Source of the DNA: Sphingobium sp.
GTDB taxonomy: Bacteria > Pseudomonadota > Alphaproteobacteria > Sphingomonadales > Sphingomonadaceae
Assembly (NCBI GenBank): GCA_035196065.1
Contig: CP136575.1
Coordinates: 1,579,001-1,643,000 of the forward strand
Direction of reading: 5' to 3'
Length of the DNA: 64,000 bases
The translations under genes and the position numbers were made by a program. The notes beneath the pieces were generated by a model, which worked only from the letters and a program-made list of their open reading frames with translations, made no database searches and was not told where the DNA came from. Below, in pieces: positions 35,762 to 43,049 of the stretch; the first letter of the stretch is position 1, and each line of letters begins with the position of its first letter.

Positions 35762-36584
35762 GCACGCCGTCGATCGTAATCCGGTGCATCAGGCGCCGAT
35801 GACCATGATAATCGTTGAGCGCATAATGCCATGTCGAGCGGTTGTCCCACATGGCGACTGTGCCCGGCTGCCAAATGAGGCGGCACTGGAATGCACTTTG
35901 CGAGCCGACGCTGTACAGATAGTTGAGCAGCGCGAGGCTTTCGTCGCGCGTCCAGCCTTCGATGTGGGTGGTGAAGGCCGAATTGACATAAAGCAGCTTC
36001 TGCCCGGTGACGGGGTGGCGGATCACCAGCGGATGCACTGCACGCGTCTTTAGTTCACGGCCCTTCAGGTCTGCGCCTTGGTCGGAATTGCTGAGGAAGC
36101 CTTGCGGTCCATAGATATGGTCGGCGGTGTGCACCGCGCGCAGTGTTTCCAGGGTGGCTTTCAGCCCGTCGGAGAGGGACTCATAAGCGGCGGCCATGCT
36201 GGAAAATAACGTGTCGCCCCCGACTGGCGGCAATTCGCGCGCAACGAGGATCGATCCCATTGCGGGTATCTGGTCATAGCTGTGATCGGTGTGCCAGCCG
36301 CCGCCAATATTGACCATCTGCGTTTCCGCTTTGCGGACTTCGGCGATTTCCGGGAATGCCCCGTTTTCCGGGAAGTAATTATTGACGACAATCGGCCCGA
36401 TTTTCTTCGCGAACGAGATATGTGCCCGCTCATCAATCTGCTGGTCGCGGAAAACGACGAGGCCGCGAGCCGCGAGCTCAGCCTTGATCGCCGCAACGTC
36501 CCCGTCCGACAGATTATTAAGGTCCAGTCCCAGCATCTCGGTGCCGACATGCTCGGACATTTTGACCATCTGGATTGTCGTCAT
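35751..36584 (-). CDS. TauD/TfdA family Fe(II)/2-oxoglutarate dioxygenase
   Basis: A 277-residue oxygenase with the facial triad H98-x-D100 (GGWHTDHSY) and H253 (STWHYALNDY), followed by HGHRRLMHRITIDG whose Arg binds 2-oxoglutarate. The ELPPVGGDTLFSSMAAAYESLS segment is family-typical. Relatives oxidise taurine, alkylsulfates or aryloxyacids. Use on the taurine released from conjugated bile salts is possible but unproven. GGAGAGGGAG supports the start. Second gene of a two-gene minus unit behind an SDR that faces operator O3. Confidence 0.85.
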   Translation of the reverse strand: MTTIQMVKMSEHVGTEMLGLDLNNLSDGDVAAIKAELAARGLVVFRDQQIDERAHISFAKKIGPIVVNNYFPENGAFPEIAEVRKAETQMVNIGGGWHTDHSYDQIPAMGSILVARELPPVGGDTLFSSMAAAYESLSDGLKATLETLRAVHTADHIYGPQGFLSNSDQGADLKGRELKTRAVHPLVIRHPVTGQKLLYVNSAFTTHIEGWTRDESLALLNYLYSVGSQSAFQCRLIWQPGTVAMWDNRSTWHYALNDYHGHRRLMHRITIDGVPIH

Positions 36585-36607
36585 CTCCCTCTCCTCGTCC
36601 GATCAGA

Positions 36608-37348
36608 CTAACCGGCGAGTTGCCCGCCGTCTATCGTGAACAGCGAGCCGGTGATCTTGCGCGCCTCATCGCTCGCCAGATAGGCAAACATCGCGGCAAT
36701 GTCAGATGGCTCGCAGCTGCCGTCGACCAGCTTCGGGGCGTTGCGCATGACAAGGTCCCAGTTGACGTCGCCTGATGGCGGCGCAGCGTTGCCCATCGGC
36801 GTATTCACATGCCCGGGGCAGATCGCATTTACCCGGACACCCTTTGACGCGAATTCGATCGCCAGACCCTTGGTGATGGCGGCGACCGCATGCTTGGATG
36901 CCGAATAGGCGATTGTGTAAGCGATGCCTTGCAGCGCGGCCGTCGACGCGGTGTTGACGATATTGCCCTTGGACTCAATCAGGTGTGGCAGCGCGGCTTG
37001 GCACAGCGCGAAGACGCTGGTGGTGTTGATTTTCAATATGCGCTCGAAATCATCGATGCTGAAATCGAGGCTGAGTCCCCATTTCAAAATCCCCGAAATA
37101 TTGCAGAGCACATCAAGTCCGTCGGTTGCCGCGGCATCGACCAGCGCGCGGCACGATGCCGTATCGCTCGCATCGAAAGTGCAGATGCGCGGCGTGCTCG
37201 CCATCATCTCTGCCGTTTCGGCAAGCCCTGCTTCGTTAATGTCGCCAATCGTTACCTGTGCGCCTTCGCTGGCGAGCCGGATTGCCGTTGCCCGGCCAAT
37301 GCCCGACGCTGCACCGGTGACCAAAATCTTCTTGCCGTGAAAGCGCAT
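36608..37348 (-). CDS. SDR dehydrogenase facing the dehydratase genes
   Basis: A 246-residue SDR: TGAASGIG, VVNTAS-type IVNTASTAALQ, YSASK catalytic motif and KITGSLFTIDGGQLAG. NNAG is replaced by NISG. D36 after TIGD indicates NAD use. GGAGG upstream fits the start at 37348. It is divergent from the two SnoaL-like genes and shares operator O3 with them, consistent with oxidation of a bile-acid hydroxyl next to dehydration; regiospecificity unknown. Confidence 0.87.
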   Translation of the reverse strand: MRFHGKKILVTGAASGIGRATAIRLASEGAQVTIGDINEAGLAETAEMMASTPRICTFDASDTASCRALVDAAATDGLDVLCNISGILKWGLSLDFSIDDFERILKINTTSVFALCQAALPHLIESKGNIVNTASTAALQGIAYTIAYSASKHAVAAITKGLAIEFASKGVRVNAICPGHVNTPMGNAAPPSGDVNWDLVMRNAPKLVDGSCEPSDIAAMFAYLASDEARKITGSLFTIDGGQLAG

Positions 37349-37368
37349 CTAACCCTCCAATAAACCTT

Positions 37369-37406
37369 GATTTGCGTAATAACTGACTTCATTCTCTACG
37401 CAAAGG
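37369..37406. promoter_or_regulatory. Operator O3 between SDR/TauD and dehydratase genes
   Basis: GATTTGCGTAA (37369-37379) is identical to the O1 left arm; after 16 bases CTACGCAAAGG (37396-37406) matches the right arm at 8 of 11. The right arm runs into the ribosome site (AGGAG) of the gene at 37417, so a bound protein would sit at or downstream of the rightward transcription start. Confidence 0.8.
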
Positions 37407-37416
37407 AGAAAGCGGG

Positions 37417-37917
37417 ATGGGAATTGAAGAAAGATTGCAGAGATTGGAGGATGATCGCGCGATCCGCGACTTGAAGGCCCGCTATCTGCGCGCCTGCGAT
37501 TCCAAGGATCCCGAAATCGTGCGTGACTGCCTGCTGCCCGATGGTGCCGTAATTGCCTATGACGGCTTTCCGGCTTTCGACAATCGTGATGATTTTGTTG
37601 CCATCTATGCGCAAATGGGCTGCGCACCGGGCATCTATGATATCCACCATGGCGCCAATGGCGTCATCGCATTTGAAAGCGCCAATCGCGCCACCGGGCA
37701 ATGGTCGCTTTTCTTCCACAATATCAATCTGGCGGCGCGAACGTTGACCCAGATGGGCGTCGAATATGACGATGTCTATGTGCAGCAGGATGGCAGGTGG
37801 TGGATTGCCGAAACGCGCTCGCGGCGGCTTTCCTGTCTGGTCCATACCGTCGACGATGCCGGTCAATCCAATGTCGTCGTTATGGGCGATCCGCCAGCGC
37901 AATTTGGGGAGGCATGA
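37417..37917 (+). CDS. SnoaL-fold steroid-dehydratase paralogue lacking the catalytic Asp
   Basis: A 166-residue protein clearly related to its downstream neighbour and to BaiE: LEDDRAIRDLKARYLRACD (Y23, D28), DIHHG (H77), and WIAETRSRRLS (Arg near 136). The Asp that BaiE carries in WYLED is Phe here (QWSLFF, F100), so chemistry or position of attack may differ. Start ATG 37417 follows AGGAG. Either a different dehydratase or isomerase, for example for another hydroxyl, or a partner of the 37920 gene. Confidence 0.82.
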   Translation: MGIEERLQRLEDDRAIRDLKARYLRACDSKDPEIVRDCLLPDGAVIAYDGFPAFDNRDDFVAIYAQMGCAPGIYDIHHGANGVIAFESANRATGQWSLFFHNINLAARTLTQMGVEYDDVYVQQDGRWWIAETRSRRLSCLVHTVDDAGQSNVVVMGDPPAQFGEA

Positions 37918-37919
37918 TC

Positions 37920-38447
37920 ATGAAGTTCAGCATCGAACAGCTTTCTGATCTGGAAGAGATCAAGCAGCTCAAGCATCGCTATTTCCGCTGCATCGACACC
38001 GCGAATGAGGCAGAGCTGGCGACACTCTTTATCGAGGATGTGACCATCGACCTACGCGGCGGCGCCTATCGCGCGCAGCTAAAGGGACGGCAGAATATGG
38101 TCGATTTCATCGGCAGCGCCTTCAACAGCGATGTCGTCGCCCAGCATCATGGCCACTGCCCCGAAATCGCCTTCACCGGGCCGGACAGCGCAGAGGGCAG
38201 CTGGTATCTGGAAGACCGCTTCATCGATCCGGTTCGCGCCCAAGACACGATCGGCACCGCCATCTACCGCGACCGTTATGTGCGCACGTCAGAAGGCTGG
38301 AAAATCGCGCACAGCGAATATGACCGCATCTACGAAATCGTCCGCCCCATCCCGGAGGAGGAAAAGCTGACCTATCATCTGCTGGCTAAGACCGGACGGA
38401 AGCCGGAGGCGCGGGTGGATATGATGCAGTGGCTGGAATGGTATTGA
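37920..38447 (+). CDS. hsh2: BaiE/Hsh2-like 7alpha-hydroxysteroid dehydratase
   Basis: A 175-residue SnoaL-fold protein strikingly like clostridial bile-acid 7alpha-dehydratase: DLEEIKQLKHRYFRCID versus BaiE IEAIKQLKAKYFRCLD, then HHGHCPEIAF and GSWYLEDRF. The BaiE active-site set is present: Y21, D26, H76, D99 and R136 (Y30, D35, H83, D106, R146 in BaiE, from memory). The reaction removes the 7alpha-hydroxyl of 3-oxo-Delta4 bile acids, giving Delta4,6 compounds, the hallmark of the Sphingobium Chol11 route. GGGGAGG (37906-37912) favours ATG 37920 over 37914. The symbol is by analogy with Chol11; substrate untested here. Confidence 0.82.
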   Translation: MKFSIEQLSDLEEIKQLKHRYFRCIDTANEAELATLFIEDVTIDLRGGAYRAQLKGRQNMVDFIGSAFNSDVVAQHHGHCPEIAFTGPDSAEGSWYLEDRFIDPVRAQDTIGTAIYRDRYVRTSEGWKIAHSEYDRIYEIVRPIPEEEKLTYHLLAKTGRKPEARVDMMQWLEWY

Positions 38448-38466
38448 GGGGGCGATTAGCCCCCTC
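38446..38466. terminator. Bidirectional hairpin between convergent genes
   Basis: GAGGGGGC, loop GATTA, GCCCCCTC: a perfect 8-base-pair stem that begins inside the stop codon of the dehydratase gene and ends 2 bases before the stop of the convergent monooxygenase gene. There is only a short pyrimidine run (TCTCTC), so termination strength is uncertain. Confidence 0.6.
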
Positions 38467-38468
38467 TC

Positions 38469-39926
38469 TCACACGATGTCGTAAGCGTCGAAATCGGGCT
38501 TTGCCATCGCATCGGCAAAAGCATCATAATCCCATGGCCAGGTGATCGGCACACCCGTCTTGTCGAGATACCAGCTGGTGCAGCCAGAACCAAAAACCGT
38601 TGCTTTTGCAGCTTTTATGCGGCGATCTTCATAATCGTCAAAAGCAGCCTTGCTGGCGACGATGCCGCTGGCGTTGCTGTTCGATACGCGGTCCAGCAAT
38701 TGTGCGACATAGTTCCATTGCCGTTCCGCAACATCGATCAATGAGAAGTTGCCAACCGGCGAACTTGGCCCGTTGAAAAGGAACAGGTTAGGGAAATCGG
38801 GGATGGAAATTGCCATATAGGCGGCGCAGCGCTCCGCCCAGGCATCCTCGATATCGCGGCCATTCAGCCCCTTGATCGATATCGGTCGGACGAAGCGGTC
38901 GGTATGGAAACCAGTTGCCAGCGCCAGCACATCCAGTTTGTGCAACACGCCCTCATTGTCGATTACGCCTTCTGGCACAATCTCGCTTATGCCGCAGACG
39001 ATGGTTTCGACATTGGGCTGCTGTGCAACGCCATAATAATCATAGCTGTAGATCAGTCGCTTGCATGCCGCCCTGTAGGTCGGACGCAGTTTTTCCCGCA
39101 GAACCGGGTCGACGACCGCATTTTCGAGCCAATCCCGGCAGATATCCTCTATCGCCTGCATCTCCGGCCCGTCGATCTCGGTGATGCCAGTGGTGAAGCG
39201 GCGGATACTCGCCCAATAGTTTTCGTCATAGCGGATTGCGTCAATCGCCTCGACACTGGCGCGGAACTTCGCCTTGTCTTCCTCGCTATATTCGAAATTG
39301 GGATAGGGCATCATCCATTGCGGGCTGCGCTGGAAATGGACAATGTCATGCCCGTCCTTGCCCAGCTTGGTGACCATTTGCACACCGGTCGAGCCATTGC
39401 CGATGACCCCGATGCGTTTTCCGGTCAGGTCAACATCTACGTCCCATTGGGCGGTATGCATCGCGCGTCCGGCAAAGCTTTTCAGCCCCTTGATATCGGG
39501 AAATTTGGGAAAATGCAGAACGCCGGTCGCCATTATTGCGACATGGGCATTGTCACGTTGCCCGTCGATGGTTTCAATTTCCCACTGGTCACCCTTCCAG
39601 ACCATGCTGGCAATTTCACTGTTAAAGCGGATTAGCGGCCGAACGCTGTAATCATCGACTACCTTCTCAAAATATGCCTGTATCTCTGCGCCGCCGACCA
39701 GATAGGCCGACCATTCGGGATTTGGCGCAAATTCGTAAGTATAGGCGTGGGCAGGAACGTCGCAGGTCAGGCCTGGATAGCGATTGTCGCGCCATGTGCC
39801 GCCGATGCGATCAGCCTTTTCATAGATGACGATGTTTTCATGGCCTGCCTCGCGCAGCTTTATGGCGCACAATATGCCGGACATGCCTGCGCCGATAATG
39901 GCGAAGCGTTTCTCGCTTTTACTCAC
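38469..39926 (-). CDS. Baeyer-Villiger-type flavin monooxygenase
   Basis: A 485-residue class B flavin monooxygenase. It has two Rossmann motifs, GAGMSG (12-17, FAD) and GNGSTG (176-181, NADPH), and the Baeyer-Villiger fingerprint F-x-G-x3-H-x3-W at 151-161 (FAGRAMHTAQW). Steroid examples insert oxygen at a ring or side-chain ketone. It lies 9 bases after a TonB receptor gene, so the two are co-transcribed from the O4 region. Substrate is unknown; a steroid ketone is a reasonable guess. Confidence 0.87.
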   Translation of the reverse strand: MSKSEKRFAIIGAGMSGILCAIKLREAGHENIVIYEKADRIGGTWRDNRYPGLTCDVPAHAYTYEFAPNPEWSAYLVGGAEIQAYFEKVVDDYSVRPLIRFNSEIASMVWKGDQWEIETIDGQRDNAHVAIMATGVLHFPKFPDIKGLKSFAGRAMHTAQWDVDVDLTGKRIGVIGNGSTGVQMVTKLGKDGHDIVHFQRSPQWMMPYPNFEYSEEDKAKFRASVEAIDAIRYDENYWASIRRFTTGITEIDGPEMQAIEDICRDWLENAVVDPVLREKLRPTYRAACKRLIYSYDYYGVAQQPNVETIVCGISEIVPEGVIDNEGVLHKLDVLALATGFHTDRFVRPISIKGLNGRDIEDAWAERCAAYMAISIPDFPNLFLFNGPSSPVGNFSLIDVAERQWNYVAQLLDRVSNSNASGIVASKAAFDDYEDRRIKAAKATVFGSGCTSWYLDKTGVPITWPWDYDAFADAMAKPDFDAYDIV

Positions 39927-39935
39927 AATATTCCC

Positions 39936-42272
39936 CTAGAACCGAACGCCAAGTGTTGCGCCCCAAGTGCGCGGATCGGGGAAATAACCAAGCGTTAGTC
40001 CGCCAAATCCTGGGCCGAAATCGATGAAGTTGCTCGGACTGTCTTCTTTGGTCAGATTGCGCACCCACAGGCTGAATTCACCCTTTGCCCCGCCAAGGTC
40101 GAAATCGGACAGCCGCAAATTCATGTTGATGATGTCGCGGCCCTTGGACTTGGTGTTGCCAGCGATCGTCTGCGCTGCAGGGTTGCCCGTCAACGCGAAG
40201 GGGAAGGTGTAGTAAGATGAGACATGGTTCCAGTCACCGGTCAGGCTCACCTTGCCCCAGTCGCCCTGCAAAAGCCGCCAGTCAAAACCGAGTGCTGCCG
40301 TGGCCTTTGGTGTATGCGGGAAGGCGCGGTTGTTCGATACATCGACGCCGCCATCGATGAAGCGCCCATAATCTGCATCGAGAATGGCCAGCGACCCGTT
40401 GATCGTGAGGCTGTCGACCGGACGGGCGACGGCTTCAAATTCGAGTCCGCGGATACGCGCTGCAGCCGCGTTGAGTACGACCGATGCAGCCGCACCCTGC
40501 GCGGTGAATACCGAAAGCTGGATATCCTTATGTTCGTCCCAGAAGCCCGCGACGTTAAAGATCAGCTTACCATCGGCGAGTCGCGTTTTTACGCCGACTT
40601 CATAGCTGTCGACCTTTTCGGGGCGATAGGGGTTGCACAATTCGCTGGTGCTGCCCGGCGCGGTCGTACAACTGAACGGGCGGCCGATCAGGCCCCCAAC
40701 ATCGGTTTCGCCGTTAAAGCCCCCTGATTTGTAACCCCGGGCCCATCGGCCGTAGAGATTGATGTCATCGCTTGCTGCATAACTTAGCGTAACGGTCGGG
40801 CTGAAATTGTTGAACTTGGCGTCGGGTACGCCGCCATAAGGCAGGTTGAACAGCACGGTGCGCGGAGTGCCGACGGCAAAGGAACGACGGATATCCTTTT
40901 TCTCGTTGGTGTAGCGGCCGCCAAGCGTCAACTTGAGCGCATCGGTCAGTTTGTAATCGAGCTGAGCGTAAAGCGCGAGGGCGCGGGTGTGCGATCCATA
41001 ATCAGACTGCAGGTCGGCAGCGCCTGGAGCACTAATCTGATTCAGGAAACCGAAGAAACGTTGCGGTCCAAGTGTTTCGGCCTTTTCCTTATAGTAAAAG
41101 GCCCCGGTTACATATGTCAGCCGGTCGTCCATCGCCGCGCCGGTCAGTTGTACTTCCTGGCTCCAAGCGTGGAAGCTGGTATCGCGCTGCGTTTGCGCGA
41201 TGTCGAGCGGCGAACCATCAAGATCGGCCGAATCCTGCCAGCGCAGATCGCGATAGGCTGTGATCGATTTCAGCGTTGCTGCACCCAGATCAAGCGATAG
41301 TGTGAGGCTGTGCCCAAAGGTGCGCGATTTTTCGTAAAGCGGATTGCCGTCGACGCTTGCTCGGTTCTGGCGATCCGGATTTGCATAGAGTCCGAGCGGG
41401 GCAATTGCGCCGAATATCGCTGGATTGGTGAAAAGGTTGTTCGGTAACACGCTGATCAGTTGCGAAAAATCGGTGCGCTGATTGTGCCGGCTATAGTCGA
41501 ACTGATAGTCTGCCGTGAAATTGCCTTCGGGCTTGAAACGCACCTGCGCCATGGCGCTGTGTGTGTTCAGGTTGCCAAGATCCTTGACCGAGGTGGGCCG
41601 CGCCAGAAATGCCTGCGGAAAGGGATTGGGCTCCACTTTCACAAAACCGTCGCGCTTCTGCATTTGGCCGGACAACTTAACCGAAAACGGGCCAAAGGCG
41701 GGAAGGTCGAGTGTTGCCTTGCCGCGCCGATAGTTGAAATTGCCATAGCTGGCCTCGGCAGAGCCGCCAAACTCGCCTGACGGTTTGCGCGTCACCAGAT
41801 TGATCGCGCCGGCGAGCGCATTACGGCCATAGAGCGTGCCTTGCGGGCCGCGCAGCACCTCGACACGCTCAAGGTCGGCGACGTCAAAAATCGATCCCTG
41901 CGCCTTGGCGATATAGACACCATCAAGATAGAGACCGACGGCCGGTTCCCAAGTGACTGCCGGGTTGATCGTGACTGATCCGCGAATGGCGATTTGAGAG
42001 ATGGTCTTGTTCGACGGAGCACGTTCGATCTTCACATTGGGCGCGATCGTGCCGAGCGCGTCGATCGAATTGATCCCGCGCGATTCGAGAAACTCTGAGC
42101 CTACCGCCGAAATGGCGATCGGCACGTCTTGGATGTTCTCCGCGCGCTTCTGTGCCGTGACGACGATCTCGCCAATGCCATCATCGGAATTCTGTGACTC
42201 CTGTGCCATGGCGGGCGCCCATCCAGCCAATGCTGTCGACGCCATTATGCATCCGATTACCGCTTTGCGCAT
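39936..42272 (-). CDS. TonB-dependent outer-membrane receptor (intact)
   Basis: A 778-residue receptor with signal peptide (MRKAVIGCIMASTALAGWAPAMAQ), TonB-box region IGEIVVTAQKR, plug motifs SIDALGTIAPNVKIER and RVEVLRGPQGTLYGRNALAGAINLVTRKP, and a C-terminal beta-signal ending WGATLGVRF. It would import a hydrophobic substrate across the outer membrane. AGGGAGAG selects ATG 42272 among three in-frame ATGs. Being in the O4 operon with a monooxygenase points to steroid or bile-acid uptake, and it may replace the broken receptor at 129-2697. Confidence 0.93.
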   Translation of the reverse strand: MRKAVIGCIMASTALAGWAPAMAQESQNSDDGIGEIVVTAQKRAENIQDVPIAISAVGSEFLESRGINSIDALGTIAPNVKIERAPSNKTISQIAIRGSVTINPAVTWEPAVGLYLDGVYIAKAQGSIFDVADLERVEVLRGPQGTLYGRNALAGAINLVTRKPSGEFGGSAEASYGNFNYRRGKATLDLPAFGPFSVKLSGQMQKRDGFVKVEPNPFPQAFLARPTSVKDLGNLNTHSAMAQVRFKPEGNFTADYQFDYSRHNQRTDFSQLISVLPNNLFTNPAIFGAIAPLGLYANPDRQNRASVDGNPLYEKSRTFGHSLTLSLDLGAATLKSITAYRDLRWQDSADLDGSPLDIAQTQRDTSFHAWSQEVQLTGAAMDDRLTYVTGAFYYKEKAETLGPQRFFGFLNQISAPGAADLQSDYGSHTRALALYAQLDYKLTDALKLTLGGRYTNEKKDIRRSFAVGTPRTVLFNLPYGGVPDAKFNNFSPTVTLSYAASDDINLYGRWARGYKSGGFNGETDVGGLIGRPFSCTTAPGSTSELCNPYRPEKVDSYEVGVKTRLADGKLIFNVAGFWDEHKDIQLSVFTAQGAAASVVLNAAAARIRGLEFEAVARPVDSLTINGSLAILDADYGRFIDGGVDVSNNRAFPHTPKATAALGFDWRLLQGDWGKVSLTGDWNHVSSYYTFPFALTGNPAAQTIAGNTKSKGRDIINMNLRLSDFDLGGAKGEFSLWVRNLTKEDSPSNFIDFGPGFGGLTLGYFPDPRTWGATLGVRF

Positions 42273-42300
42273 GTCTCTCTCCCTCATGCCATCAACCTGC

Positions 42301-42338
42301 AAAATGCGTAATTAATGTAGATCAAGTTTACGATAAAT
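42301..42338. promoter_or_regulatory. Operator O4a, TonB-receptor side
   Basis: AAAATGCGTAA (42301-42311), 16 bases, TTACGATAAAT (42328-42338). The core TGCGTAA and TTACG are kept with 8 and 7 of 11 arm matches to O1. It lies 28 bases before the receptor start. Weakest single copy, but its spacing and its pairing with O4b 62 bases away support it. Confidence 0.6.
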
Positions 42339-42362
42339 TGAATTTACGAGCAATGAAAATTC

Positions 42363-42400
42363 GATTAGCGTATTTTGATAGCTTTCAAGTTACGCATATG
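42363..42400. promoter_or_regulatory. Operator O4b, SnoaL side
   Basis: GATTAGCGTAT (42363-42373), 16 bases, TTACGCATATG (42390-42400); 9 of 11 matches in each arm. It ends 10 bases before the ATG at 42411 and abuts its GGAGGGG ribosome site. O4a and O4b are the only doubled operator in the window, one per transcription direction. Confidence 0.75.
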
Positions 42401-42410
42401 GAGGGGTTTG

Positions 42411-43049
42411 ATGCGATCATTGGAGGAGCGGATTGACCGGCTGGAGTCGCTCGATGCGATCCGCCAGCTTCCGGCAAAATATGCACTCGCGCTTGATATG
42501 CGCGACATGGACGCAATGGTTTCGCTTTTTGTCGAGGATGTCCGCGTTGGCAAGGATGCCAGCGGACGGCTGGCTCTGCGTGCCTATATGGATCGCACGC
42601 TGCGGTCGCCCTTTACCGGAACGTCCCACCATATTGGCGGGCATGTGATCGAATTTGACGATGCTGATCACGCCCATGGCGTCGTTTATTCAAAAAATGA
42701 ACATGAGACCCCCGTTGAAGGCGGCGCAGACGAATGGGTGATCATGCAGATGATGTATGTCGATGATTATGTGCGCCGCAACGGCAGCTGGCATTTCGCC
42801 CGTCGCTTGCCGCTATACTGGTACGCGACAGATCTCAACAAGCCGCCGGTTGGCGACAGGAAAATGCGATGGCCGGGAACCGAGTGGGTCGAGGGCAATT
42901 TCCACAAATTGTTCCCGAGCTATGACGAATATTGGGCCCGCGAAGGCGATCATGGCGGGCCGGTGGCCGAACCTGCGCCGCTCGAGAAATTTCTGGAAAC
43001 GATGCGGCGCGGGCAGGCCGCACCCAAGGTGAAAGTGCGGGCGGACTGA
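42411..43049 (+). CDS. SnoaL-fold protein, longer steroid-dehydratase relative
   Basis: A 212-residue protein with the same N-terminal pattern as the BaiE-like genes (LEERIDRLESLDAIRQLPAKYALALD, Y24 and D29) and a His cluster SHHIGGH (H73, H74, H78), then YVDDYVRRNGSWHFARRLPLYWY. About 60 extra C-terminal residues are not part of the SnoaL core. Possibly another hydroxysteroid dehydratase or isomerase. GGAGGGG and operator O4b immediately precede ATG 42411. Its stop overlaps the next gene (TGATG). Confidence 0.8.
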   Translation: MRSLEERIDRLESLDAIRQLPAKYALALDMRDMDAMVSLFVEDVRVGKDASGRLALRAYMDRTLRSPFTGTSHHIGGHVIEFDDADHAHGVVYSKNEHETPVEGGADEWVIMQMMYVDDYVRRNGSWHFARRLPLYWYATDLNKPPVGDRKMRWPGTEWVEGNFHKLFPSYDEYWAREGDHGGPVAEPAPLEKFLETMRRGQAAPKVKVRAD

